This document shows, piece after piece, positions 15,303 through 22,426 of a stretch of DNA of 25,875 bases; the first letter of the stretch is position 1, and each line of letters opens with the position of its first letter. The position numbers were made by a program, and so were the translations under genes. The notes under the pieces were generated by a model, which was given only the letters and a program-made list of their open reading frames with translations, made no database searches and was not told the DNA's origin. The DNA comes from an uncultured Oscillospiraceae bacterium. GTDB taxonomy: Bacteria; Bacillota; Clostridia; Oscillospirales; Acutalibacteraceae. Location of the stretch: contig UQQZ01000031.1 of NCBI GenBank assembly GCA_900543305.1, positions 1 through 25,875 of the forward strand, written 5' to 3'.

Positions 15303-16579
15303 GTGGTGTTCTCCTTTTCCGATTCCAGCCTGCGGCGCATGGCATTGGGGGACTCGCCGTTGTATTTTTTAAAACAATAGCTGAAATAATGTTGGTCGGT
15401 ATATCCGCACTTACGGGCAATATCCTGAATTTTCATATTGGAATTTACCAGCAGATCCCGGGCTGCCTCCATTCGTTTTCCAATCAAGATATTGATAAAG
15501 GTTTCCCCGGCGTATTTCTTAATGCAGGCGCTGAGATGATTGGGACTGACATCCAGCATGCTGCTCAAAGATACCAGGGACAAGTCTTCTTCCATATAGC
15601 GTTGATCCAGGGCCTCCAGAGCCCGCTGGCACAATAAGCTGCCTCCTTTTGCAGCTGGCGCCAGGTCGTTGATGAACTGGACATAACTTTCAAAGGGATC
15701 CCCTTGGCGCAGAGCTTCCATAGCTTCCTTGTAAGCGTAGTGGAGAGAGGTGAGGGAGCCTGTCATGCGGCTGACGCCGATGCGGCATCGCATCCCCAGA
15801 ACGCGTGTGGCCATCTGAGGAATTTCGTCCGCCAGAATGTGAAGGTATTCCTCAAAGTCCGAGGGGTTTCCCATGAGGACGGAGATCACTTTTCCGGCGG
15901 CAAAAAAGTTTACTCCTCTAAAATATTTTGCGGACAAGGTGTTGACTGGAGCAACGAAGGAAGGAGTGGTCCGATTTGTACCCGAGCGGTCTAACAGGGC
16001 AGAGACCATGACCGTATAGCAAGGTTTATCCAGTTCATCTCGAAGAAGCCCGCATTCTCTTCCATAGGCCTCGGCCTGGGAATCATCCCAAGCCTCTGCA
16101 TAACCGTCCAACACAAGAGGCATCAGCATGGGAGTTCGAAGATCTTGGGCAGCCACTTGGGATTCCGCTTGGCGGAACAGTTCAAATTGCGCGTCAATCT
16201 TTTTGCGAATCATGCGCAGCTCTTGGGTCATCCCCTCCAACGTCAGAGGTTTCAGCATATAGCTAATGATGTTATATTGAATGGCCTGTTTGGCGTATTC
16301 AAAATCATCGTAGCCGCTGAGGAAGGCGATATTGGTCGCCGGACGGATTTCACGGACATGGCGTGCCAATTCAATTCCAGAAATAAAAGGCATGCGGATA
16401 TCGGTCAGCAGAAGATCCGGTTCATACTGTTCTACCATTTGCAGTGCGTCCAACCCATTGGATGCACTGCCCAGCAATTTAAACCCATATTCCTGCCAGG
16501 GGACCATGGTACAAACCGCTTCACGGAGTTCATCCTCGTCGTCGGCGACAATCAGCGTGTACAATGTTTTTGTGGCCAT
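15299..16579 (-). CDS. YesN-type response regulator with AraC DNA-binding domain
   Basis: The 426-residue cytoplasmic protein has an N-terminal receiver: acidic pair DDED (13-16), phospho-acceptor Asp60 in LLLTDIRMPF and Lys110 in MLKPL. A middle region of about 190 residues follows, then a C-terminal AraC-type double helix-turn-helix (about 320-420) with LSLVSLSSMLDVSPNHLSACIKK and IQDIARKCGYTDQHYFSYCFKKY. It is first in an operon with the kinase and the RbsB-like lipoprotein. It most likely activates mglBAC, whose promoter carries direct repeats suited to such a regulator. AAAGGA lies 10 nt before the ATG at 16579. Confidence 0.93.
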   Translation of the reverse strand: MATKTLYTLIVADDEDELREAVCTMVPWQEYGFKLLGSASNGLDALQMVEQYEPDLLLTDIRMPFISGIELARHVREIRPATNIAFLSGYDDFEYAKQAIQYNIISYMLKPLTLEGMTQELRMIRKKIDAQFELFRQAESQVAAQDLRTPMLMPLVLDGYAEAWDDSQAEAYGRECGLLRDELDKPCYTVMVSALLDRSGTNRTTPSFVAPVNTLSAKYFRGVNFFAAGKVISVLMGNPSDFEEYLHILADEIPQMATRVLGMRCRIGVSRMTGSLTSLHYAYKEAMEALRQGDPFESYVQFINDLAPAAKGGSLLCQRALEALDQRYMEEDLSLVSLSSMLDVSPNHLSACIKKYAGETFINILIGKRMEAARDLLVNSNMKIQDIARKCGYTDQHYFSYCFKKYNGESPNAMRRRLESEKENTT

Positions 16580-16604
16580 GGAGCACCATTCCTTTCCCTA
16601 AAGC

Positions 16605-16646
16605 GGTGGAATTGGCTTGTCAAAGAAATCCTGCGCAAATTCCACC
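16605..16646 (-). promoter_or_regulatory. leader hairpin of the response-regulator mRNA
   Basis: Perfect 9-bp inverted repeats GGTGGAATT (16605-16613) and AATTCCACC (16638-16646) with a 24-nt loop lie in the untranslated leader, ending about 25 nt before the start codon. There is no T-run after it, so it is not an ordinary terminator. It may influence mRNA stability or access to the ribosome binding site. Confidence 0.5.
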
Positions 16647-16671
16647 AAAGTTTTCTACTTGAACTGGCTTG

Positions 16672-16700
16672 ATTATAGCATAGTAGTGAGGGCTGCTCAA
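16672..16700 (-). promoter_or_regulatory. promoter of the sensing operon
   Basis: On the minus strand TTGAGC (complement of 16695-16700) and a perfect TATAAT (complement of 16672-16677) are 17 bp apart. The palindrome AAACGTTT lies immediately upstream of the -35 box. GATTTCACC further upstream faintly resembles the repeats at the mglB promoter, but the match is too short to claim autoregulation. Confidence 0.75.
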
Positions 16701-16796
16701 ACGTTTCTTGGAAAAGAATGGAATCATTTTGACAAGTCTTGGTGAAATCTGGAGAAGCCTCTCCCAGAACCGGCGTGTTTTTGCAATATCCATTCA

Positions 16797-16831
16797 GAAA
16801 GCCCACTGGGTTGCTATCCCAGTGGGCTTTC
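16797..16831. terminator. terminator after the kinase-like gene
   Basis: A perfect 14-bp stem, GAAAGCCCACTGGG (16797-16810) with CCCAGTGGGCTTTC (16818-16831), encloses a 7-nt loop. It lies about 40 nt beyond the stop of the kinase-like gene and before the divergent upstream region of the sensing operon. The T-runs are short in both directions. Confidence 0.75.
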
Positions 16832-16871
16832 ATTTGAAGGGCTACAAAAACAAAGAGGGGTAAGTAGGCTT

Positions 16872-17696
16872 TTACCCGAGGGAATCTTCCCACCCTCGAA
16901 GAAAGGATTGCAGATTGGCAACCCGTTCTTCTCGTTGGGGAGAGACACATTTTTTCACAAACTTCCAACTTCTTTCAGAAAGAGGCCAGCAGGAACGCTC
17001 CCGACTGCCCTCTTGGGCAAAGAGGGCAAACGCAGTAGCGCCCATAGTGTATACCATGGTGATTTCATCGATGGGGGCGCCTTTTTGAAATTCTTCAGGA
17101 GCCATAAATCGAGTGGACCCCCACATTCTGCCTACTGGATTTTGGAAGGGTGTTTTGTGGTAGGCATCCACATCGCATAAGAGGGTTTTGCGAGCCTTTG
17201 GATCGTAAAGAATGCAACCATCGTAGAAGTCTATGGACACATATCCCCGCTCTATCACATGGAGATGGAACAACAGAATGTCGTGAAAAATTGCAAGTTT
17301 TTCATTTAAGGGGAGGGACAGGAACTTTTGTCGGGAGGGATATTGTTTTCCCATACAAAGGGCGTCTGTCCAGGGAAAGAGGAGCCCATATCCACCGGAA
17401 ACAGGTCCATTCCACAACAGGGGGAGTAGCGTAGGGTGAGCTAGATCGCGATACACCTGGGCAGATAGTTCCAGACGTCTCATGGCCTCTTGGGGGTCTC
17501 CCGTATAACCCAACGTTTTTGCCCCTGCAAATTTTAAAAAGAAGCGGTGGCCATCTTGTTCCAAGCCAAAACATAAATTTCCGGAGTCCTGCCGGTCGAA
17601 CACATGAAATACGGTTCCCCATTGATGGAGGAAAGAAAGGTCGAAGGGTTCTTTCAAAGTGCAAGGTAGACCATCAGGAAATAGGGTAATAGCCAT
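16872..17696 (-). CDS. Protein-kinase-like protein with an unusual catalytic loop
   Basis: The 274 residues follow the eukaryotic-like protein kinase plan. There is an ATP-anchoring Lys55 in HRFFLKFAG, and a catalytic-loop equivalent GYVSIDFYDGCILYD (151-165, Asp156 as probable base). A metal-binding Asp175 sits in LLCDVDAYHK in the place of DFG, MAPEEF (198-203) is the APE motif, and a late Arg (257) could pair with it. The loop lacks the usual HRDLKPxN Lys and Asn, and a glycine-rich loop is hard to see near the N-terminus, so activity on proteins is uncertain; a small-molecule kinase or pseudokinase is possible. There is no membrane segment or sensor domain. AAAGGAG precedes the ATG. It stands alone between two terminators. 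Confidence 0.78.
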   Translation of the reverse strand: MAITLFPDGLPCTLKEPFDLSFLHQWGTVFHVFDRQDSGNLCFGLEQDGHRFFLKFAGAKTLGYTGDPQEAMRRLELSAQVYRDLAHPTLLPLLWNGPVSGGYGLLFPWTDALCMGKQYPSRQKFLSLPLNEKLAIFHDILLFHLHVIERGYVSIDFYDGCILYDPKARKTLLCDVDAYHKTPFQNPVGRMWGSTRFMAPEEFQKGAPIDEITMVYTMGATAFALFAQEGSRERSCWPLSERSWKFVKKCVSPQREERVANLQSFLRGWEDSLG

Positions 17697-17735
17697 ACGG
17701 GCTCCTTTCCAAAAAGATAAATTCTCTCGACATCA

Positions 17736-17765
17736 ATATTTATCTGCAAGTATATCCCCTGGCTT
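17736..17765 (-). promoter_or_regulatory. candidate promoter for the kinase-like gene
   Basis: On the minus strand TTGTTT and TATACT lie 17 bp apart, about 40-70 nt upstream of the ATG (positions approximate). The -35 box is a weak match. No other good candidate was seen between the tRNA terminator and the gene. Confidence 0.4.
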
Positions 17766-17837
17766 TTTTTAAAACAACCCATTTTTCCACGGTTTAACCA
17801 AACTTTAACTTGTTATTGCCGTAATAAAAAGTCCAAG

Positions 17838-17878
17838 GAAAAAGAAAACCCCCCAAGACAGCTGCCGTGCTGTCCTGG
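17838..17878 (-). terminator. terminator of the tRNA-Leu gene
   Basis: On the minus strand CCAGGACAGC (complement of 17869-17878) pairs with GCTGTCTTGG (complement of 17853-17862), 10 bp with one wobble and a 6-nt loop. GGGG and TTTTCTTTTT follow. It lies about 12 nt past the encoded CCA end of the tRNA. Confidence 0.88.
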
Positions 17879-17889
17879 AGGATACCAAT

Positions 17890-17976
17890 TGGTGCCGCTA
17901 ACCGGGGTCGAACCGGTACGGGATTTCTCCCGAAGGATTTTAAGTCCTTTGTGTCTGCCTATTCCACCATAGCGGC
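17890..17976 (-). tRNA. tRNA-Leu, anticodon UAA
   Basis: The minus strand gives an 87-nt tRNA including an encoded CCA (complement of 17890-17892). The acceptor stem GCCGCTA pairs with TAGCGGC. The anticodon stem AAGGA/TCCTT encloses the loop CTTAAAA with anticodon TAA. The variable arm is long (CGGGAGAAATCCCG region), as expected for class II tRNA-Leu, and the T-loop is GGTTCGACCCC. It decodes UUA. The gene stands alone. Confidence 0.95.
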
Positions 17977-18010
17977 AAATACGTTTCAAAATGCAAACTA
18001 TAACTAAGAT

Positions 18011-18039
18011 ATGATATCACAGGGAAGAAGCAAAATCAA
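18011..18039 (-). promoter_or_regulatory. promoter of the tRNA-Leu gene
   Basis: On the minus strand TTGATT (complement of 18034-18039) and TATCAT (complement of 18011-18016) are 17 bp apart. The start site would be about 28 nt before the mature 5' end of the tRNA. Confidence 0.7.
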
Positions 18040-18082
18040 GGGGAGGAAGTTTTAAAAAAACACGAAAATTTTCTCTAAGACA

Positions 18083-18112
18083 TTTACTTTTGTGCGTGTT
18101 GTATAGTATACT
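18083..18112 (+). promoter_or_regulatory. candidate promoter for glucokinase-galM
   Basis: TATACT (18107-18112) is a good -10 box. TTTACT (18083-18088), 18 bp upstream, is a plausible but imperfect -35. An overlapping TATAGT (18102-18107) is an alternative -10. No clear catabolite (cre) site was seen. Confidence 0.55.
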
Positions 18113-18163
18113 TTAAATAATTGGGGAACTCCCCTGAATTTTTTGCGGAAGGAGCAATTCTGT

Positions 18164-19120
18164 ATGTATTATCTCGGAATCGATCTGGGCGGCACCAATA
18201 TTGCCGTAGGTATCGTAGATGAGGAAAACAAAATTATCGCGCGGGCCACTTCCAAGACCAAGGTTACCAATGCCGAGGAAGTTGCTGACGCTATGGCGGC
18301 TACCGCTTATGAGGCTTTGAAGAACGCAGGCATCACCATTGACGATGTGCCGTGGATTGGTGTTGGCTCTCCTGGCACCATCAACAAGGAGACTGGCATT
18401 ATTGAGTTTGCCAACAACCTGCCTTTTAAAAACACTCCCATGGAGAAGATGTTGTCCGAGCGCATGGAAGGCAAGAAGATCCTTATGGAAAATGACGCCA
18501 ATGCAGCGGCATACGGCGAGTACATGGCAGGTGCTTTGAAAGGTGCTGACAACGCCATTGCTATCACCTTGGGCACCGGTGTTGGCGGCGGCATCATCAT
18601 CAATCACAAGATCTACTCCGGCAGCAACTTTGCCGGCGCTGAGCTGGGTCACACTGTGATCGTGGTAGACGGCCGTCCCTGCACTTGTGGCCGTCATGGC
18701 TGCTGGGAGACGTATGCTTCCGCTACCGGCCTGATCAAAACCACCAAGGAGTATATGGAGAAAGCTCCCAAGGATTCTCCCCTGTGGACTCTGGTAGATG
18801 GAGATATTGAAAAGGTCAGCGGCCGCACGGCTTTTGATGCAATGCGTCAGGGCGATCCCATCGGAAAAGAGATCGTGGACGAGTACATCAAGTATCTGAG
18901 CGTGGGCATTGTGGATATGATCAACATTTTCCAGCCCGATACCCTGTGTATTGGCGGCGGCATCTCCAACGAACGGGAAACTCTGCTGGCTCCTGTGCGC
19001 GAGTTTGTTGCTCGTGAGCAGTATGCTATGAACTCTGCCAAGAAGACGGTAGTTTGCCGTGCCGAGCTGGGCAATGACGCCGGTATCATCGGTGCTGCTC
19101 TGCTGGGCAAGGAGGTCTAA
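18164..19120 (+). CDS. ROK-family glucokinase
   Basis: This enzyme phosphorylates glucose with ATP in the cytoplasm. The 319 residues show the N-terminal phosphate-binding motif MYYLGIDLGGTNIAVGIVD, the sugar-binding/catalytic ENDANAAAYGEY, GTGVGGGIII, and the ROK zinc signature CTCGRHGCWETYASATGL. I choose the ATG at 18164, preceded by GGAAGGAG; an in-frame TTG at 18143 lies within the ribosome binding region. It is followed after 6 nt by an aldose epimerase, which supports glucose (or another hexose) as substrate and a link to the sugar uptake system encoded 5-6 kb away. Specificity for a different sugar, such as N-acetylmannosamine or fructose, cannot be excluded from ROK motifs alone. Confidence 0.92.
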   Translation: MYYLGIDLGGTNIAVGIVDEENKIIARATSKTKVTNAEEVADAMAATAYEALKNAGITIDDVPWIGVGSPGTINKETGIIEFANNLPFKNTPMEKMLSERMEGKKILMENDANAAAYGEYMAGALKGADNAIAITLGTGVGGGIIINHKIYSGSNFAGAELGHTVIVVDGRPCTCGRHGCWETYASATGLIKTTKEYMEKAPKDSPLWTLVDGDIEKVSGRTAFDAMRQGDPIGKEIVDEYIKYLSVGIVDMINIFQPDTLCIGGGISNERETLLAPVREFVAREQYAMNSAKKTVVCRAELGNDAGIIGAALLGKEV

Positions 19121-19126
19121 AAGGTT

Positions 19127-20173
19127 ATGCCGGTGGAAAAGACTGTGTTTGGCAGGCTCCCCGACGGTCGGGAAGTGGAATGTTACACTTTAAAAAACGC
19201 GGCGGGCGCCACTCTGGTTACCACTCCTTGCGGCTGCCGGATCCTTCAGCTTTTGATGCCGGACCGTCAGGGCAATCTGGGGGATGTGGTATTGGGCCAC
19301 CGGACGCTTTCTGAATATCTTGGGGCTGATTATCAGGGCACCTGTGTTGGACGGTATGCCAATCGAATTGGCGGAGCAGCGTTTCAATTGGGAGACGCAT
19401 GCTTTACCCTGGCCAAAAATGACGGGGAAAATTCTCTGCATGGTGGCCCTGGGGGATTCCATCAAAAGGTGTGGGAGGCCCAGGTGCAGGAAGGGGACGA
19501 GCCCTCCATCATTTTTACTACAGAAAGTCCCGATGGGGAAGAAGGTTACCCTGGCAATCTGCGGGTAAAAGTGACCTATACCCTCCAAAAAGACAATGCC
19601 CTTTCCCTGGAATACGAGGCGGTTTCCGACAAGGAAACTCCCTTTAACCCCACGAACCATTCTTTCTTCAACCTCTCTGGAGATCCCCAGAAAGATGTGT
19701 TGGGCACCCAGTTGACCCTGCATGCTTCCCAGACTACCTTGGTCAGCGACGACTTGATTCCTACCGGGAAGATTGTTTCCGTGCTGGGAGGTCCTTTGGA
19801 CTTTACTTCCGGCAAGGAATTGGGACAGGATATGTTTGCCCAGGATCACCTAATCCAGCTGTGCGGAGGATTTGATCACAACTTCTGTGTAGACGGGGAA
19901 GGCTTTCGCCAGTTTGCCACTGCCTACGAGCCGGAAAGCGGCCGGGTGATGGTAGTTTGGTCGGATTTGCCTGGGGTGCAGCTTTACACCTTCAATACGG
20001 TAGATGCTGGTCTCATGGGCAAAGACGGCAAGCCTATGCAGCCTCATACGGCGTTTTGTTTGGAGACGCAGTTTTACCCGGATTCAGTGCATCACGGGAA
20101 TTTCCCCTTCCAGTATTTGCAGCCGGGGAAACCCTTCTCTACCAAGACCGTATACCGTTTTTCCGTACGATAA
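19127..20173 (+). CDS. galM: Aldose 1-epimerase (mutarotase)
   Basis: This enzyme interconverts alpha and beta anomers of glucose and galactose. The 348 residues show the family pattern: YQGTCVGRYANRIGGAAF, NSLHGGPGGFHQKVWE with the first catalytic-site His, NPTNHSFFNLSG with the second His, DHNFCVDG, and the catalytic Glu in CLETQFYPDSVHHGNFP. The ATG at 19127 follows GGAGGT, whose bases overlap the end of the glucokinase gene, so the two are coupled. It probably supplies the anomer used by the kinase for sugars imported by the Mgl transporter. Confidence 0.93.
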   Translation: MPVEKTVFGRLPDGREVECYTLKNAAGATLVTTPCGCRILQLLMPDRQGNLGDVVLGHRTLSEYLGADYQGTCVGRYANRIGGAAFQLGDACFTLAKNDGENSLHGGPGGFHQKVWEAQVQEGDEPSIIFTTESPDGEEGYPGNLRVKVTYTLQKDNALSLEYEAVSDKETPFNPTNHSFFNLSGDPQKDVLGTQLTLHASQTTLVSDDLIPTGKIVSVLGGPLDFTSGKELGQDMFAQDHLIQLCGGFDHNFCVDGEGFRQFATAYEPESGRVMVVWSDLPGVQLYTFNTVDAGLMGKDGKPMQPHTAFCLETQFYPDSVHHGNFPFQYLQPGKPFSTKTVYRFSVR

Positions 20174-20182
20174 AACAATAGG

Positions 20183-20217
20183 GGGATCGCTTTGCGCGGT
20201 CCCTCTTTCTGTTTGAC
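20183..20217 (+). terminator. probable terminator after galM
   Basis: GGGATCGC (20183-20190) pairs with GCGGTCCC (20196-20203) with one wobble around TTTGC. TCTTTCTGTTT follows. The U-tract is imperfect, so some read-through into the Nudix gene 20 nt downstream is likely. Confidence 0.6.
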
Positions 20218-20237
20218 AGATAGGAGGAAAGAGCGCC

Positions 20238-20657
20238 ATGAAAAAAGAAAAATCTTGTGGAGCCGTGGTGTATCGGGAAGGGGAAAATGGCCTGGAAATC
20301 CTGCTGATTCAGCACAAAAATGGAGGTCACTGGGCATTCCCCAAAGGCCATGTGGAGAAAAAGGAGACAGAGTCGGAAACCGCTTTGCGGGAGATCAAGG
20401 AGGAAACTGGCTTAAAGGTTTCCCTGGATACAGGGTTTCGTGAAATGGTCACCTATTCTCCCAAGCCCAATGTGATGAAAGACGTAATTTATTTTTCCGC
20501 CAAGGCGAAAAAGGATAAAGTGAAGGCACAGCCGGAGGAAGTGTTGGAAATCGGCTGGAAGAGCCCGGAAGAGGCATTGGCGCTGGTCACCTACGCCACG
20601 GACCGGGAAGTGCTTCAGTCCTTCTTGGAATACCGGAAGAATCACCCGGAAGAATGA
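20238..20657 (+). CDS. Nudix hydrolase, Ap4A-hydrolase-like
   Basis: The 139-residue cytoplasmic protein has the complete Nudix box, GHVEKKETESETALREIKEETGL (20-odd residues from about 37; key residues Gly, the Glu before TALREI, and the REIKEE core), which binds the metal used to hydrolyse nucleoside diphosphate-X bonds. The opening KKEKSCGAVVYREGENGLEILLIQHKNGGHWAFPKGH resembles bis(5'-nucleosyl)-tetraphosphatases of the MutT family, so diadenosine polyphosphates are the likeliest substrates. This is inferred from similarity only. AGGAGGAAAG precedes the ATG. It lies between two terminators and may be read partly from the glucokinase promoter. Confidence 0.88.
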   Translation: MKKEKSCGAVVYREGENGLEILLIQHKNGGHWAFPKGHVEKKETESETALREIKEETGLKVSLDTGFREMVTYSPKPNVMKDVIYFSAKAKKDKVKAQPEEVLEIGWKSPEEALALVTYATDREVLQSFLEYRKNHPEE

Positions 20658-20683
20658 AAGAACAAACAAGCGGTATGGAAAAA

Positions 20684-20715
20684 GCCCTGCTGGCGAGAGC
20701 CGGCAGGGCTTTTTT
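20684..20715 (+). terminator. strong terminator before the spoIIIA operon
   Basis: GCCCTGCTGGC (20684-20694) pairs with GCCGGCAGGGC (20699-20709), 11 bp with one wobble and a GAGA loop, followed by TTTTTT. It isolates the sporulation operon from the upstream metabolic genes. Confidence 0.92.
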
Positions 20716-20735
20716 ATGCCTTTGGGAGAGGCAGT

Positions 20736-20763
20736 TCTATTTTGGAGGTCCTGTCCATAGATA
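20736..20763 (+). promoter_or_regulatory. candidate sigma-E-type promoter of spoIIIA
   Basis: In Bacillus the spoIIIA operon is read by mother-cell sigma E. Here CATAGATA (20756-20763) loosely fits the sigma-E -10 (CATAnAnT), and TCTATTTT (20736-20743) loosely fits a -35, 12 bp apart. No good sigma-A promoter was seen between the terminator and the gene. The match is weak. Confidence 0.3.
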
Positions 20764-20791
20764 TGAGTATCATCGCAAAGGAGGAGAGCTT

Positions 20792-21817
20792 ATGGAACCT
20801 GCGGGTTTCGATTTCATAGCCAGGCAAATTCCCATGTTCGGGGATCTGTTATTGTCCGTTCCTTCATGGGTCAAGGAGGAAACCTTTGACATTCATATGA
20901 AAAAAGGACAACCTATTGCCTTGTGCGGAAGGAAGGGAACCTTGTTTGTCAAACCGGATGGTGGTCCGGCCAAACAGGCGGAAGATGGGGTGAAAGTTAC
21001 CCCAGGCCAAATGCAAGCGCTGTTTTTACAAATTTGCGGCCATTCCGTATTCAGTCATCAAGAGGAAATCCGCCAGGGATTTGTTCGGTTTGGGGAGAAT
21101 GCCCGGGTTGGAATTTCCGGCACAGCGGTATTGGAGGAGGGAAAAGTCCAGGCGGTTCGAGAGGTGACTTCTCTGGTGTTTCGGATTCCCCGCCAAGTGC
21201 CGGGATGCGCGGACAGGCTGTTTCGGGAGGGGATCCCCATAGAAGAAGGGGTGTTGGTAGCGGGACCTCCTTCCAGCGGCAAAACCACCTTTTTACGAGA
21301 TCTGGCGTTTTCTCTTTCTGCGGGTAAATTTTCTTCCAGCCGGCGGGTAGCGGTTTTGGACGAGCGTGGAGAATTGGGAGGGTTTGATTTAGGCCCTTGT
21401 GCCGATGTGCTGCGGGGATATCCCAAAGCTGCCGGGTTGGATGTAGCAGTGCGGATGCTCTCTCCGGAAATTGTCCTGTGCGATGAACTCTCGGCAAATG
21501 ACTTGTCAGCCGTGCAGGGTGCGGTGGCGGCAGGGGCGGCATTGGTGGCTTCGGTTCACGCTTCCAGCAAAGATATCTTCAGCAGGCCTCTTTGCCGGGA
21601 ACTCCTTGCCACAGGCGCTTTTGGAACGGTGGTTTGTCTTTTGGGGCGGAAAGCGCCAGGGGAGATCTGTGAAATGATTCGGGTTTCTTCTCAAAGGGAA
21701 AGGAGAAAGGGGGAAAGCCGTGAAGGGGTTGGGAGTTCTCTTGGTGATCGTCAGCGGGTTGCTGGCGGGCTTGTTGGGGGCAATACGCGTCAAACGACGG
21801 GCCCGTCTGTTGCTTGA
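20792..21817 (+). CDS. spoIIIAA: Stage III sporulation ATPase SpoIIIAA
   Basis: SpoIIIAA is the secretion-type ATPase of the SpoIIIA-SpoIIQ channel joining mother cell and forespore. The 341 residues contain the R-loop-like region ending in RVGISGTAV, Walker A GPPSSGKTT (158-166), VAVLDERGELGG (187-197), Walker B EIVLCDELS (226-234) and the arginine-containing SVHASS segment. I choose the ATG at 20792, with AAAGGAGGAG upstream; an in-frame start at 20654 would run through the upstream terminator. The recognisable domain ends near residue 300. The last 33 residues are read out of frame from the start of spoIIIAB, a 98-nt overlap, giving a basic/Gly-rich tail of doubtful function. Confidence 0.93.
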   Translation: MEPAGFDFIARQIPMFGDLLLSVPSWVKEETFDIHMKKGQPIALCGRKGTLFVKPDGGPAKQAEDGVKVTPGQMQALFLQICGHSVFSHQEEIRQGFVRFGENARVGISGTAVLEEGKVQAVREVTSLVFRIPRQVPGCADRLFREGIPIEEGVLVAGPPSSGKTTFLRDLAFSLSAGKFSSSRRVAVLDERGELGGFDLGPCADVLRGYPKAAGLDVAVRMLSPEIVLCDELSANDLSAVQGAVAAGAALVASVHASSKDIFSRPLCRELLATGAFGTVVCLLGRKAPGEICEMIRVSSQRERRKGESREGVGSSLGDRQRVAGGLVGGNTRQTTGPSVA

Positions 21818-22199
21818 TCTAAAAAAGATGTTGCAGGGATTTCAAACGGGGATCCGTTTCTCTGCAGGAACCTTGTCGGAGCTGATTTTGGAACAGCAAG
21901 ATTCCAAATTTTGCCGCGTGGCGGAGCGAGATGGGGATTTTCTATGGAACCCGGTCAAATCCTTGGAACAGGCAGGTCGGGATCTTCTGTGGGAACAAGG
22001 AGATCTGGACTGGTATCTGGGGTTTGTGAGGGGCCTGGGGGTCAGTGATGTTCAGGGACAGTTGGAGCACATTGGCCTCTATCAATCTTTGTTGAAATCC
22101 AGATTGCAGATAGCCCAAGAGGAATCCCGCCAGAAGAGCAAGGTTTCAGTGGCATTGGGGTTGTTTGGGGGAGTGGCGTTAGGCCTTTTGTTGTGGTAA
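21720..22199 (+). CDS. spoIIIAB: Stage III sporulation protein SpoIIIAB
   Basis: This mother-cell membrane component of the SpoIIIA channel resembles GspF-type platform proteins. The 159 residues have an N-terminal membrane helix (GVLLVIVSGLLAGLLGAIRVKRR), a helical cytoplasmic domain with LLLDLKKMLQGFQTGIRFSAGTLSELI, and a C-terminal helix (VSVALGLFGGVALGLLLW). The start is GTG at 21720 with AAAGG/GGGGG stretches upstream. Its first 98 nt overlap the 3' end of spoIIIAA in another frame. Length is close to the usual 170. Confidence 0.92.
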   Translation: MKGLGVLLVIVSGLLAGLLGAIRVKRRARLLLDLKKMLQGFQTGIRFSAGTLSELILEQQDSKFCRVAERDGDFLWNPVKSLEQAGRDLLWEQGDLDWYLGFVRGLGVSDVQGQLEHIGLYQSLLKSRLQIAQEESRQKSKVSVALGLFGGVALGLLLW

Positions 22200-22229
22200 A
22201 GCCAGGCGCAGAAAAGGAGGAACGTTCAA

Positions 22230-22424
22230 GTGGATGTGGATCTCATTTTTCAAATTGCCGCTATCGGAATCATTGTAGCGGTGCTCAATCAACTGCTGAT
22301 GCGTTCTGGACGGGAAGATCAGGCCATGATGACCACACTGGCTGGATTGATCGTGGTGCTCATGATGATTATCCGGGAGATTGACGCCCTGTTTCAGGCA
22401 GTCAAATCCATTTTTTCACTGTAG
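22230..22424 (+). CDS. spoIIIAC: Stage III sporulation protein SpoIIIAC
   Basis: This is a 64-residue membrane protein with two helices separated by a short polar loop (LNQLLMRSGREDQAMMTTLAGL), the standard size and pattern of SpoIIIAC, a small membrane subunit of the feeding-tube channel. The start is GTG at 22230, with AAAGGAGG 9 nt upstream. spoIIIAD follows after 2 nt. Confidence 0.95.
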   Translation: MDVDLIFQIAAIGIIVAVLNQLLMRSGREDQAMMTTLAGLIVVLMMIIREIDALFQAVKSIFSL

Positions 22425-22426
22425 CC

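Noticed and set aside
16613..16738. Inverted CTTGTCAAA/TTTGACAAG pair flanking the sensing-operon promoter as regulator sites
   Set aside because: The copies are about 100 bp apart, one lies in the leader hairpin loop, and the motif resembles a -35 box by chance. It does not match the repeats at mglB.
20213..20218. TTGACA before the Nudix gene as a -35 box
   Set aside because: The start codon is only 19 nt downstream, leaving no room for a -10 box and leader.
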